A stretch of 64,000 nucleotides of DNA from Haemophilus sp. (GTDB taxonomy: Bacteria; Pseudomonadota; Gammaproteobacteria; Enterobacterales; Pasteurellaceae): assembly GCA_019423025.1 (NCBI GenBank), contig JAHZCD010000009.1, positions 1 to 64,000 on the forward strand. The letters are read 5' to 3'. The first letter of the stretch is position 1, and every line of letters begins with the position of its first letter. Below, in pieces: positions 1-9,646 of this stretch. A program made the position numbers and the translations under genes. Below the pieces are notes generated by a model, which did no database searches, was not told the origin of the DNA, and saw nothing but the letters and a program-made list of their open reading frames with translations.

Positions 1-851
1 CTTTTCTTGGTATATAAATCTTGTCGCAAATCAACCGCACTTTTACTGAGTAAATTATCAATATCACCTGATAAATCACAGACGATTACGGCATTTTGAT
101 TAGTTGGATGCCATGCTAATGGTGCCACCCAAGCACAATTACCGCGATAATTCCCTAACATACCTGAAACATGCACTAATGGTGTCATTTCAGCTGTATC
201 GATCAGTTTCTCAATTTCCTTTTTACCTCTATGCTCAAAGAAGAATTGAAATAATTTAGGCTGCTTTTCTTTGATTAATTTAGCCATAGCGATGGTTGCA
301 TACACATCCGCCATTGCATCATGAGCATTTTCATGTTCAATACCATTTGCCTTGGTTAGTTTTTCTAAGCGAAAGCTCGGCATACCATCATCGTCATAAT
401 CCCAATTAATCCCCTCAGGACGCAAGGCATAGCAGGCTCGAACCAAATCCAGTAAATCCCAACGAGAATTGCCATTTTTCCAGCTATACTCATAGGGATC
501 GATGAAATTACGGTAAAAGGTATAACGAGTCATTTCATCGTCATAACGAATGTTGTTGTAACCCATCACACAAGTGTTAGGTTGTGAAAACTCAGCTAGA
601 ATTTTTGCGGCAAATTCAGGTTCAGGAATCCCCTTTTCATTACATTCTTGTGGCGTGATTCCTGTGACCATTACCGCTTCTGGAGCGGGCAAATAATCAT
701 TGGTTTGCTTGCAATACAGCATAATAGGCTCACCAATGATATTGAAATCTGCATCGGTACGAATACCCGCAAATTGAGCTGGACGATCACTTGCCGGATT
801 GATACCAAAACTTTCGTAATCGTAGATAAAAAAACTAAAATCTGTTGCCAT
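1..851 (-). CDS. sbcB: Exodeoxyribonuclease I, 3' end outside the window
   Basis: This encodes exonuclease I, a 3'-to-5' single-strand DNA exonuclease used in mismatch repair and recombination. The first roughly 283 residues are present; the E. coli enzyme has 475, so the C-terminal part lies beyond base 1. The DEDDh exonuclease signature is visible: IYDYESFG holds the first two acidic metal ligands (Asp11, Glu13), and HENAHDAMADV holds the late His/Asp pair. The ATG at 849-851 lies only two bases after the stop codon of the EamA transporter gene, so the two are probably translated from one message. No frameshift is seen in the visible part. The family call is firm; only the missing C-terminal half is unknown. 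Confidence 0.93.
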   Translation of the reverse strand, partial: MATDFSFFIYDYESFGINPASDRPAQFAGIRTDADFNIIGEPIMLYCKQTNDYLPAPEAVMVTGITPQECNEKGIPEPEFAAKILAEFSQPNTCVMGYNNIRYDDEMTRYTFYRNFIDPYEYSWKNGNSRWDLLDLVRACYALRPEGINWDYDDDGMPSFRLEKLTKANGIEHENAHDAMADVYATIAMAKLIKEKQPKLFQFFFEHRGKKEIEKLIDTAEMTPLVHVSGMLGNYRGNCAWVAPLAWHPTNQNAVIVCDLSGDIDNLLSKSAVDLRQDLYTKK

Positions 852-853
852 AA

Positions 854-1726
854 TTAAGCCAAAATTTTATCTAAATAATATAAACAGAAAATTGCTGAAA
901 GGCTGATAATCACGCCAAACCAGTTAATTTTGCTGATTTTTTCTTTGAAGAAAAATGCGCCAGTGATGGTGCCTAAACAAATAACACCAATGTTCATTCC
1001 CGCAAAAACTAAGGTTGGGTTTTGTCCGAAGCTTTGGTGCGCTTTAATGTAAAATAGGATATTGAAGAAATTTAACACACCTAAAATGATTCCACCAATA
1101 AAGCTTGGTACAGTCCATTGAGTGCGTTTTAGGAATAAATAAAGGAACATGACACAAGCAGCTAATGAGAAAGCGATGAATAATGTGGTTGGGAATGCCC
1201 CCCCACTTTTGGCTACTTGTTTGAATAAGATATCAATGGTGCCATAACCAAACCAAACACCGATTAAGCCTAAAATACCTTTAAAAGTGACCGCACTTTG
1301 TTCATTTGATTTATTCAAGATACAGAATAAACCAATGAATGCCAAAATAATGCCAACGAGTTTGGGCTGACTTAATGTTTCATGGAAGATAATAAAAGAG
1401 GCAACAATCGGTAGAAATAACGATAAGCGTTGTGCTGCATCTGAACGCACGATACCCGCAAATTCAACGGCTTTAGACATAATGATAAATACGGTTGGTA
1501 ATAAAATCCCTAACGCCAGGAAAATAGGGGTGCTATCACTTTGTGCTAGATATTCAGTAAATTCTAATCCTTTGAAATCAGGTTTGAGTAAGAAATAGCT
1601 TAATGAAATGGCGACAATATAGTTAAACGCAATGGCTTGTTCAATAATGATATTTTTCTTGCGAGCAACTTTGAGTAATACCGATACGGCAACACTACAT
1701 AGAATGGCAAAAATAAGATTGTGCAT
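854..1726 (-). CDS. EamA/DMT-family inner-membrane transporter
   Basis: A 290-residue, highly hydrophobic protein with about ten predicted membrane segments in two repeated halves, as expected for drug/metabolite transporters with EamA domains. The second half contains the typical glycine-rich helices (GVICLGTITGAFFFKEK) with the charged EK turn near the end that is common in this family. Substrate cannot be told from sequence; members export amino acids, nucleosides or other small metabolites. It is followed after two bases by sbcB, so it is probably the first gene of a two-gene transcript. The start at 1724-1726 is the only good ATG before the hydrophobic region. The link with exonuclease I probably reflects operon packing rather than shared function. 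Confidence 0.85.
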   Translation of the reverse strand: MHNLIFAILCSVAVSVLLKVARKKNIIIEQAIAFNYIVAISLSYFLLKPDFKGLEFTEYLAQSDSTPIFLALGILLPTVFIIMSKAVEFAGIVRSDAAQRLSLFLPIVASFIIFHETLSQPKLVGIILAFIGLFCILNKSNEQSAVTFKGILGLIGVWFGYGTIDILFKQVAKSGGAFPTTLFIAFSLAACVMFLYLFLKRTQWTVPSFIGGIILGVLNFFNILFYIKAHQSFGQNPTLVFAGMNIGVICLGTITGAFFFKEKISKINWFGVIISLSAIFCLYYLDKILA

Positions 1727-1760
1727 AATTCGTCCTAAATTCTCATAAAAATAACAATGA

Positions 1761-1790
1761 AAAAAGCGGCCAATGCTTTGACCGCTTTAA
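1761..1790 (-). terminator. Intrinsic terminator after mukB
   Basis: On the minus strand an AAAGCGGTC stem pairs with GGCCGCTTT around a short loop and is followed by a run of T. It lies just beyond the mukB stop codon and closes the mukFEB transcript before the EamA-sbcB pair. Confidence 0.75.
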
Positions 1791-1794
1791 AAAA

Positions 1795-4700
1795 CTACTC
1801 TGTTGCGCCAAAGCCACGCAAACCAACCACATGAACTTGTTCTTGGTTGCCGGCGATTTTACGCACCAGTTTATAGGTTGTCCCTTTTTCAGGGCTGATA
1901 TTCTCTGGCGCGGCAATAAGTAATTGCATATCCAAACGTTCGCAAAGTTCGAACAAGGTGGAAATAGATTTACCATCTAAACGAGCCGCTTCATCCAAGA
2001 AGAGTAAACGACATGGCACAATGTCTTTACCGCGAATACGGCGACTTTCCTCTTCCCAGCTTTGTACTACCATTAATAGGATAGACATACCGGTACCGAT
2101 CGCTTCACCGGTCGATAATGCACCACTTTCAGCACGTAACCAGCCATCAGCACCACGGAATACTTCAACTTCTAACTCGAGGTAATTACGGTAATCCAAT
2201 AATTCTTCACCGATAGTTTGTGCTGTGCGTTGGCCCATATCAATATGCGGGTTAATGCGTTGATAAAGTTTCGCAATGGCTTCAGAGAAGGTAATACGAT
2301 TATCACTGAATAAATCTTGATATTCTTCCTGTTTACCTGACAGCGCATCAAGCAACATCGCATGTGTATCGCGAATATTGACCACTAAACGTACTGATTT
2401 CACCTGACCGAAGGCAATATTTTGTAGACCTTGGTTCAACATTCGAATACGATTTTGTTCACGTTGAATGGTTTTACGCATAATATTCGCCACACTTTCA
2501 GAACTGATCGCCAATTTTTTCTCACGGCCAGTCAATTCTTCTGTTAAACGATTAAGCTCAATTTCCATTTGCTCAATTGCATCAATCGGATCATCCGTTT
2601 TAATAATATCCTGACGAATACGTTCACGAAGATGTTGATATACAGCAATGAAGAAGCGGACTTTATTTTCCGGTTTGCGGCTGTCTTCAGAAATACGCAA
2701 TGCATCGCGGAGATATTCATTATCAGCCACCGCAGTACGTAACGCACCTAAGGCTTTATCTGACATTGAACGTAACTCATCAGCAGATAAATAAGCTAAC
2801 TCACGACGATTGAGTCGTTTTTCCACATCAGAATTGCGAGATAAACGGAGAACCACGCACCAGCTGACTTTCGCTGCCACAACCAATTCGCGTTGCGTTT
2901 TATAATCACGTTCTGCTTTACGAATACGTTTATTTAAGTTCTCCGCTTCACTTTCAATGAGTGTTAATTGTTTTTCGACATAAGAACGACGTTGACGGCT
3001 AGTTGAAAGTTGTTGATACAACTCATCACGGCGATTTCTTGCACGTTCCTCTGCCCCTTCATCAGCACGCACGCCCAATTCACCAATCTCAGCAATTAAT
3101 TCTTTCAACAATTGATTTTTACTGTCATAAGAACTTTGCAATTGAATAAATACTTGGTTGTATTGTGCAAATTGACTTTGCTTTTGACGTAATTGTTCAC
3201 GTTGAGTATTACGTTGTGACTGCAATTGTTCCAAACGTTGACGAAGTTGCTCATTAAGCTCTGAGGTTTCCGCTTGCCCTGCATCTTCATAACTAAAGTG
3301 ATTTTTGCGTTGCACCACATCCGCTAAAGCAAATACACGTTGTTGTACTTGTTTTTGACGTTCAATCGCTTGGGTTAAATCAGCTTTTAAGCGTTCATAG
3401 TTTTCTGGATCGCTTTGTAAGGTATTTGCAATCGGCTCTAATTGTGACAACGCAACGCCATGTTGACGAATAAAGCTTTCATCTTGCTCTGCAATATCTA
3501 GTTGTTCATGGCACTCTTCAATGCGATCAAGTAATTCCTCATCAGCAAGCAAGTTAAGCTGTGGCATTAACTTATTCAACAATTGCATTTTTTCTTTGGC
3601 ATTATCCAATTTAATGCGAATTTGTTGTTCAGTGCTGGAGAATTGATTGAGCTCGCGATCAATTTCATTGCGTTCTTGATTGATTTCCGCCATCACCTCT
3701 TCAGGGTTTGGTTGGAATGCAAGGGCTAGATGTAAGCCAACAAATTGACTAAAGTGTTCGTGTAAACGTTGACATTTTTGTACATCAAAGGCGATTTGTG
3801 CATATTCTTCTGCAATTTCATCACGTTTAGCTTGTAATTCTTCTAAATGTTTTTCACGTGCAGCACGACCGAATAATGGAATTTGCGGGAATTTTGAATA
3901 ACGCAATTCACGATCAGACACTTGCACCACAACGCCCATTTCAAGCTCTTGGGCTGAAAGTACGCTGTCATCAAAGGCATTTGGATCACCTTCGATTAAA
4001 TATAAATCGTCTGGACAATCTTCTAAATTAGCTAATTGTTCGCGTACCGTGTTGAGATCACGTACAACAATAGCATGACGTGCAGGACCATAAAGTGCAG
4101 AGAAATAAGGTGCATCTTCAATTGGTACATCATCATATAATTCAGAAAGCAATACACCGCCAAAGCGTTCTGCAAGCACATTCAAGCGAGCATCTTCTGA
4201 ACCATCTGGTTGGCTTAAACGAGAAATTTGCTCATCTAATTGTTGACGTTGCTTCTCTAAATTGTCACGTTGAATAGTCAGCTCACGTTCTTTCACCAAT
4301 TGTGATTGCATAAAATGCATCACATCTTGGCTATGTTCAAAGGTTTCACCACTTTGCTCTTGTAAGCGTTCTAAAGCGGCTTGAGCAGTTAACCAAGCCG
4401 GTGCTTTACGAGCATTTTCTTCGTAAAGTGCGGTCAAACTTTCACGTTTTTGACGCAAGGTTGAACGGTTTTCTACTTGCTCAGCAAGTTCTTCATTTAA
4501 ACTTTCAATGAGTTCTTCTTGTTCAGCGTGGTATGCTTCAAGTTCATCAGCAGTTTCTAAAGATAAATCAGCACGTTGATTAAAATCAGCCAATAATTTA
4601 GCCGCACTTTGTTGTTGAGCATAGCGCTGCTCTAACTCGTGTAATTTTGCACGTAATTGCGGGGTTTGTTGAGCTTGAATTTTTTGTGTCGGATATTCAC

Positions 4701-6312
4701 GCAATAATTCTTTAGCGCTTTCCCAAGCACTTGAACGTGGCATATCACCGGCAATTTTGCATACCAACTGATAGGCTTTATCAAATTGTGATTTAGCCGC
4801 TTCAGAAATTGACATTTTATGTTCTAACTCAAGCACTTGCTTGGTAAGACTTTCTGCGTGGGCAGCAAACTCTGCTTGGTAATCTTCCGCATTTTTCACG
4901 CTTAAATCCGCTAAACCACATAAGGTTTTCGCTTTTTCAAGTGCGGCAATTGCTTGTTGATATTGCAATGCACGGGTTTGTTGTGCATCTAATGCTTGTT
5001 GATAATCCGCAAGTTGCGCACGTACTTGATCAATTTCAAGTTCCGTTTGCTCAAATTGTGCTTGGCTTTCTTCAAGCTGTTCGGTTGCGGTTTCCACAAC
5101 CATTTTTTGTTCTTCTAATTTTTCTGTAAGTTCAGCCACATCTTCTTGATAGCGCGATACTTTTTCTTGATGGCGTAACGCATTTAATACCAAGTTCAAG
5201 TGGTCTGCCGCACTTTGGTGATCTACTTCTAAAGTACGTTCATTTTCTGCCAATTCTGCAGCTTCACGGCTTAAGTCAATTAAGCGGTGTTGTGATAACT
5301 CTTGCTCAGCTTTTGCTTTATACCAATCACGACGGAAACCTAGAGCCGCTTCGATATTGCCGCGGCGTTCATTGGCATTACGCATATAATCTGATGCCAC
5401 ATAATTAGTGGTTTCGGTGATTAAATGTTTGAATAAATCACGATCAGATTGCGTAACTTTAATTGCTTCAAGGGTCATGCGGTTTTCACGTAACGCACTT
5501 TCCATATCTTGGAAGGCTTTGCGCACACCAAGGTTTTCTGGCAATAAGTAATCACGTAAAGAACGGGTAATGGCGCTGGAAATACCACCGTATAAAGAAG
5601 CTTCGATTAATTTATAGAATTTGCTACGGTCTGAGGCGCTACGTAAGCGTTTTGGAATAATACCTAAATCAAACATCATGCCGTGATAATCGGTGATGGA
5701 ATGATATTGCTTGAATTGCGCACCAAGATTTTCAATTTTGTCTTTTAATTCATTTAAATTGAGTACGCGAGCTTGACGTTCACCGACTGTTTCGGTGAAA
5801 AGTGCGGTCGGATTTAAGGATAATTCCACTCCTTGAATCGAGAAGGTTTTTAAATCCACTTTCTTATCACGACCCGCAATTTGTTGCAGACGCACACCTA
5901 CGAGAATTCGTTGGTGACGAGAATTGATGGTATCCAATACCGCATAACATACACCTGGACGCAATTTACCGTGCAAACCTTTATCACGAGAGCCTCCTGT
6001 CGAGCCGGCTTCTGTGGTATTACGGAAATGCAACAAGGTTAAGTCTGGAATCAACGTTGTCACAAACCCCGCCATGGTTGTGGATTTACCGGCACCGTTA
6101 CCACCGGAAAGTGTGGTCACCAATTCATCCAAATCAAAGGTGCGGGCAAAGAAACCATTCCAGTTAATTAAGGTTAGTGAACGGAATTTACCACGTTCTA
6201 CCCCATTATGTTGGTTTAATACAGGAGCAATAAATTCTTCTTCAACCTGTTCAGTTGATTGCTCAGGTTCGTCTTGATAGATTTCGTTTTCAAGTTCTAA
6301 TACATCAGACAT
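1795..6312 (-). CDS. mukB: Chromosome partition protein MukB (SMC-like condensin ATPase)
   Basis: MukB is the SMC-like ATPase of the gammaproteobacterial condensin MukBEF, which compacts and segregates the chromosome. The protein has 1505 residues (E. coli 1486). The Walker A loop GGNGAGKST is at residues 70-78. Long Gln/Glu/Leu-rich coiled coils flank a central hinge. Near the C-terminus come the ABC signature LSTGEAIGTG and the Walker B LLFLDEAARLDGKS. It is the last gene of mukF-mukE-mukB: its ATG overlaps the mukE stop codon by one base (TAATG), which suggests translational coupling. A terminator follows. All ATPase motifs are intact. The call is secure. Confidence 0.98.
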   Translation of the reverse strand: MSDVLELENEIYQDEPEQSTEQVEEEFIAPVLNQHNGVERGKFRSLTLINWNGFFARTFDLDELVTTLSGGNGAGKSTTMAGFVTTLIPDLTLLHFRNTTEAGSTGGSRDKGLHGKLRPGVCYAVLDTINSRHQRILVGVRLQQIAGRDKKVDLKTFSIQGVELSLNPTALFTETVGERQARVLNLNELKDKIENLGAQFKQYHSITDYHGMMFDLGIIPKRLRSASDRSKFYKLIEASLYGGISSAITRSLRDYLLPENLGVRKAFQDMESALRENRMTLEAIKVTQSDRDLFKHLITETTNYVASDYMRNANERRGNIEAALGFRRDWYKAKAEQELSQHRLIDLSREAAELAENERTLEVDHQSAADHLNLVLNALRHQEKVSRYQEDVAELTEKLEEQKMVVETATEQLEESQAQFEQTELEIDQVRAQLADYQQALDAQQTRALQYQQAIAALEKAKTLCGLADLSVKNAEDYQAEFAAHAESLTKQVLELEHKMSISEAAKSQFDKAYQLVCKIAGDMPRSSAWESAKELLREYPTQKIQAQQTPQLRAKLHELEQRYAQQQSAAKLLADFNQRADLSLETADELEAYHAEQEELIESLNEELAEQVENRSTLRQKRESLTALYEENARKAPAWLTAQAALERLQEQSGETFEHSQDVMHFMQSQLVKERELTIQRDNLEKQRQQLDEQISRLSQPDGSEDARLNVLAERFGGVLLSELYDDVPIEDAPYFSALYGPARHAIVVRDLNTVREQLANLEDCPDDLYLIEGDPNAFDDSVLSAQELEMGVVVQVSDRELRYSKFPQIPLFGRAAREKHLEELQAKRDEIAEEYAQIAFDVQKCQRLHEHFSQFVGLHLALAFQPNPEEVMAEINQERNEIDRELNQFSSTEQQIRIKLDNAKEKMQLLNKLMPQLNLLADEELLDRIEECHEQLDIAEQDESFIRQHGVALSQLEPIANTLQSDPENYERLKADLTQAIERQKQVQQRVFALADVVQRKNHFSYEDAGQAETSELNEQLRQRLEQLQSQRNTQREQLRQKQSQFAQYNQVFIQLQSSYDSKNQLLKELIAEIGELGVRADEGAEERARNRRDELYQQLSTSRQRRSYVEKQLTLIESEAENLNKRIRKAERDYKTQRELVVAAKVSWCVVLRLSRNSDVEKRLNRRELAYLSADELRSMSDKALGALRTAVADNEYLRDALRISEDSRKPENKVRFFIAVYQHLRERIRQDIIKTDDPIDAIEQMEIELNRLTEELTGREKKLAISSESVANIMRKTIQREQNRIRMLNQGLQNIAFGQVKSVRLVVNIRDTHAMLLDALSGKQEEYQDLFSDNRITFSEAIAKLYQRINPHIDMGQRTAQTIGEELLDYRNYLELEVEVFRGADGWLRAESGALSTGEAIGTGMSILLMVVQSWEEESRRIRGKDIVPCRLLFLDEAARLDGKSISTLFELCERLDMQLLIAAPENISPEKGTTYKLVRKIAGNQEQVHVVGLRGFGATE

Positions 6313-7064
6313 TATTCTTGTTCTCCTGCATCATCAAATTCTTCATCAATTTCAACCGCACTTTCTTCATTATCGAGATCATCAGCATTGCTTGCCGCTT
6401 TTGCTTGCTTTTCGAGTTCGAGAGATTGCGGTGTGGCTGCTTCCCCATCACGAATTAAGCGAGCTTGTGCTTCTAACGGGTCATCACCAGAACGTACTTC
6501 AGCACCGAAACGGAAAACTGATTCTGAAATCGTAAATTTACCGCTATGCTGTTCGCCTACGGTATGAATCATGCCTAAACGGCGTAAACGACCGATCGCC
6601 GCGCGTACTTTTTCAGATAATTTTTGCTTATCTAAATCTGAACCGCTAGATCGCTGATTGACGGCTTTCAATAATTTGCCTTCGTCTGCCAAGTTGAGTA
6701 ATTCGTCATAGACTTCTTGCGTACTGAAGATACCTTGCTGTGCCAAACGTTCTGGGCTTAAATACAAATAGCAAAGCACTTTTCCTACCAACATTTCTAA
6801 TTCGGAAAGCACTGAACGAGCAATTAAGGTCGTCGCTTTTGGACGTAAATAGAAAAAGCCTTCTGGAGCACGAATTAATTCCACGTTGTAACGGCGGTAA
6901 AAGCCATCCAATTCATTTTGGAAATCCATCAAAAAAGCATGATTATCTAATTGATCTGTGCTGATATGGCGACCTGAGCGCAATAAACTGTCCACTGCCG
7001 GGAAAATAGGATTTGCAATGGCATTTGCCAATTTCGGGGAAATTACATCTTGAATATCTGTCAT
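6312..7064 (-). CDS. mukE: Chromosome partition protein MukE
   Basis: MukE is the small winged-helix subunit that dimerises and joins MukF to regulate the MukB ATPase. The 250-residue product carries the conserved N-terminal region with SLLRSGRHIS and ends in a strongly acidic tail rich in Glu and Asp, which is typical of the family and may help the interaction with MukB or keep DNA away. It lies between mukF (46 bases upstream) and mukB (one-base overlap). The ATG at 7062-7064 matches the expected family start. The order F-E-B is the same as in E. coli. Confidence 0.97.
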   Translation of the reverse strand: MTDIQDVISPKLANAIANPIFPAVDSLLRSGRHISTDQLDNHAFLMDFQNELDGFYRRYNVELIRAPEGFFYLRPKATTLIARSVLSELEMLVGKVLCYLYLSPERLAQQGIFSTQEVYDELLNLADEGKLLKAVNQRSSGSDLDKQKLSEKVRAAIGRLRRLGMIHTVGEQHSGKFTISESVFRFGAEVRSGDDPLEAQARLIRDGEAATPQSLELEKQAKAASNADDLDNEESAVEIDEEFDDAGEQE

Positions 7065-7110
7065 GGTTAATTTCTCATTTTATGAATTCGTTTTTGGGTA
7101 AGCCACGAAA

Positions 7111-8445
7111 TTAATATTTATCAATCACATGCGCTTGCACTTCTGCGCCGTAATCGTTAATTTCCTGCCATTGCGGATAAAGACCGGCTAAATCATCATT
7201 TGCCATACCTAAACGCACTGCTTGATCCACAATAATACGTGCCACATCAAAATGACGAGAAAGTGGATAAGCTTCTAATTGTTCTTTTAAGACTAAACTT
7301 AAATCAATTGGACGATTATTTTCACGGTATTGAATGAGTAAGCCTTGCATATGTTCGACGATTTGATCATGTAAATCAGCCAAAGACTCATATTGCAACT
7401 CTTCAGGTAATTCACCCAATGCGTCATCTTCACGTAATGCCATTTCTTCATCACGCAGATCGACCAAACGTTCCGCTTGAGCTGTCCATAAGAACCAAGG
7501 ATGATCGAAATAGCTGTGGATAGAATTACGCAAGCGTTGTGAGAATACACGGTTTTTATCCATATCAATGGCGGTACGGATAAATTTATGCACGTGACGG
7601 TCATAACCAATCCATAAATCAATGGCTTGTTGTCCCCAGCTAATAATACGGTCAAGCTTGGATTGTAAATCAGTGATTAATTGTTCAATAAAATACAGCT
7701 CATCATGGCCAATCACACAATCTTGAATACGTAATAATTGAGCCTGTAACTTATCACCTGCGGCATTTAAAGTATCTTGTAACTCACGTAAATTGCCTGA
7801 GGTTTCATCTAATAAACGTTCACAGCTAGAAATTGCTGCCTGCCAGTCTTTGGTAAGCAAATTCGCAATTTCTTCTTTAATGCTTTGCTGATTTTCATCC
7901 ATCACACGTTGTGATAAATCGATACTATCGAAAATCTCTGCTACTGAATATTTTAACGGAGCGAAAACATTACGACGCCAAAAGTGCTCATTCTCCCCTT
8001 TTGCTGTAGCTTCTTCTGCTGCATCAGATGCACGCTGAATTTCATCAGCTACAATAGAGAGCTGTACAGAAAGACGCAACGCAGAAAATTCACGCTGACG
8101 AATATAATAATCTGATACGCCAACACCTAATGGGGTGAGACGATAAATGGAAAGGCCTTCAGTAAATTCACTGCTGAAACGGTTAAGAAAACGCTGTTTC
8201 ACCAGTTCATTGATAGCATTATTAGCACGGGTGGCAATCGCGTCCGTTGATTGGTCAAAGGCATTGGCTGTATGGCGGAAAATATCCACTAAATCAGCTT
8301 CTAACATCTCACCGTCTAAACGTTCATTGTTATAGATGGCAATAGCCAGTAAAAACACCAAACGCTCTGTCGGCAGATTTAACGAAAATTCCCGCTCTTT
8401 CGCCCATGAGACGAGTTCAGGAATAGTTTGTGAGGTTTCGATCAT
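7111..8445 (-). CDS. mukF: Chromosome partition protein MukF (kleisin)
   Basis: MukF is the kleisin subunit that bridges the MukB heads and binds MukE. I choose the ATG at 8443-8445, giving 444 residues beginning MIETSQTIPELVSWA. The open frame continues upstream to 8526, but those extra 27 residues lie in AT-rich, non-conserved sequence. The N-terminal winged-helix region runs to about residue 110, followed by a helical dimerisation and coiled-coil segment, and the C-terminal winged helix contacts the MukB cap. It is the first gene of the muk operon. In E. coli a methyltransferase gene (cmoM/smtA) precedes mukF; here only an AT-rich gap and a tiny gene are found. Confidence 0.96.
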   Translation of the reverse strand: MIETSQTIPELVSWAKEREFSLNLPTERLVFLLAIAIYNNERLDGEMLEADLVDIFRHTANAFDQSTDAIATRANNAINELVKQRFLNRFSSEFTEGLSIYRLTPLGVGVSDYYIRQREFSALRLSVQLSIVADEIQRASDAAEEATAKGENEHFWRRNVFAPLKYSVAEIFDSIDLSQRVMDENQQSIKEEIANLLTKDWQAAISSCERLLDETSGNLRELQDTLNAAGDKLQAQLLRIQDCVIGHDELYFIEQLITDLQSKLDRIISWGQQAIDLWIGYDRHVHKFIRTAIDMDKNRVFSQRLRNSIHSYFDHPWFLWTAQAERLVDLRDEEMALREDDALGELPEELQYESLADLHDQIVEHMQGLLIQYRENNRPIDLSLVLKEQLEAYPLSRHFDVARIIVDQAVRLGMANDDLAGLYPQWQEINDYGAEVQAHVIDKY

Positions 8446-8611
8446 TCCGTTACAAAAGCTTAAAATTGAACAAAAAATTGGTGAGATTATACAGGATTTT
8501 TTATCGTTCTTGAAATCTTCTTGCAAATTGAACGAACTTTTTATCTTTCAAGATTATATGTGGATAATCTGCGATATAAACAGATTAATAAATAGACTTA
8601 TCTTCAAAACA

Positions 8612-8640
8612 AAGAGCCACAAACTTGTGGCTCTTTCTCT
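8612..8640 (-). terminator. Strong hairpin after the 31-residue peptide gene
   Basis: AGAGCCACAA pairs perfectly with TTGTGGCTCT around a two-base spacer. A-rich flanks on one side and T-rich on the other allow termination on either strand. On the minus strand it lies 35 bases beyond the stop codon of the tiny gene at 8675-8770, between that gene and mukF, so it probably ends the small transcript before the mukFEB promoter. Confidence 0.7.
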
Positions 8641-8674
8641 CTTCTAAAAACTATCAAAAATTTGACCGCACTTA

Positions 8675-8770
8675 TTACAATAGATATCGCCAAACGAATG
8701 CGCTAACTAAAATAATCAGCATGATAATAATTTGTATTAAACGTTTTTTGGTTAATTTTTCTGCAGCCAT
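8675..8770 (-). CDS. 31-residue single-span membrane peptide, unknown function
   Basis: A short reading frame, missed by ordinary length cut-offs, encodes 31 residues. It starts MAAEKLTKKRLIQ, continues with a hydrophobic Ile/Leu/Val/Met stretch at about residues 11-25, and ends FVWRYLL. The Lys/Arg-rich N-terminus followed by one hydrophobic helix fits an inner-membrane miniprotein with its N-terminus inside. Support comes from a ribosome-binding AAAGAG seven bases before the ATG, a TAA stop directly followed by a DNA uptake sequence, and a strong terminator 35 bases further on. It lies head-to-head with fnr. I do not recognise the family. It could still be a chance frame; conservation across Pasteurellaceae would decide. 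Confidence 0.6.
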   Translation of the reverse strand: MAAEKLTKKRLIQIIIMLIILVSAFVWRYLL

Positions 8771-8822
8771 ATTGATTTGCTCTTTGATAACTTCTGAAAT
8801 TGACTATTTAGTGGTAGAATAA

Positions 8823-8836
8823 TTGCGTTAGATCAA
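8823..8836 (+). promoter_or_regulatory. Candidate FNR box in the fnr promoter
   Basis: TTGCG-TTAG-ATCAA resembles the FNR consensus TTGAT-N4-ATCAA, with a perfect right half and three of five bases in the left. A possible -35 (TTGCGT, 8823-8828) and -10 (TATATT, 8845-8850), 16 bases apart, overlap it. FNR bound here would block RNA polymerase, consistent with the negative autoregulation known for E. coli fnr. The site is seen; the regulation is inferred. Confidence 0.5.
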
Positions 8837-8868
8837 TTTTACACTATATTTATCGATTTGAGGAATAA

Positions 8869-9642
8869 ATGAAGAATTTCGTTTCAGAAACCAAATCAGG
8901 ACGCAGAGTTCAATCAGGTGGTTGTGCAATCCATTGTCAAGATTGCAGTATTAGCCAACTTTGTATCCCTTTCACATTGAACGAACATGAGCTTGATCAG
9001 CTTGATAATATCATCGAGCGTAAAAAACCCATCCAAAAATCTCAAGTCCTTTTTAAAGCCGGTGATACACTGAATTCCATTTATGCGATTCGTTCTGGAA
9101 CCATTAAAACTTATACCATTAGCGAAGCGGGTGAAGAACAAATTACCTCTTTCCACTTGCCTGGTGATTTAGTGGGCTTTGATGCGATCACCAATATGCA
9201 ACATCCAAGTTTTGCACAGGCTTTGGAAACCGCCATGGTATGTGAAATTCCATTTGATATCTTAGATGACTTATCTGGAAAAATGCCTAAGCTTCGTCAG
9301 CAAATTATGCGTTTGATGAGTAGTGAAATCAAAAGCGATCAAGAAATGATTTTATTACTTTCTAAAATGAATGCTGAAGAACGTTTAGCGGCATTTATTC
9401 ACAATCTATCAAAACGTTATTCTGCTCGTGGTTTCTCTGCGAAAGAATTCCGTTTAACCATGACTCGTAGCGATATTGGTAACTATCTTGGTTTAACCGT
9501 TGAAACCATCAGTCGTTTACTTGGTCGTTTCCAAAAACTGGGTGTACTCTCTGTTCAAGGTAAATACATTACGATTAATGATATTAATGCCTTGATTGAT
9601 TTAACCGGTGTACATAAAACCAAAATCCAATTAGCAGAATAA
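8869..9642 (+). CDS. fnr: FNR, oxygen-sensing transcription regulator
   Basis: FNR is the CRP-family regulator that binds DNA as a dimer when its oxygen-labile [4Fe-4S] cluster is intact, switching the cell to anaerobic metabolism. The 257-residue protein shows the N-terminal cluster cysteines in CQDCSISQLC (Cys23, Cys26, Cys32) and the fourth at Cys125 (MVCEIPF). A cyclic-nucleotide-like beta barrel (about 35-150), a dimerisation helix and a C-terminal helix-turn-helix with recognition sequence ETISRLLGRFQ follow. This matches the E. coli FNR recognition helix (E-SR), so target sites should be TTGAT-N4-ATCAA. A terminator separates it from uspE, a neighbour it also has in enterics. Confidence 0.97.
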   Translation: MKNFVSETKSGRRVQSGGCAIHCQDCSISQLCIPFTLNEHELDQLDNIIERKKPIQKSQVLFKAGDTLNSIYAIRSGTIKTYTISEAGEEQITSFHLPGDLVGFDAITNMQHPSFAQALETAMVCEIPFDILDDLSGKMPKLRQQIMRLMSSEIKSDQEMILLLSKMNAEERLAAFIHNLSKRYSARGFSAKEFRLTMTRSDIGNYLGLTVETISRLLGRFQKLGVLSVQGKYITINDINALIDLTGVHKTKIQLAE

Positions 9643-9646
9643 TTTA

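Noticed and set aside
7299..7655. 118-residue frame within mukF
   Set aside because: It overlaps MukF in another frame on the same strand and has no family features.
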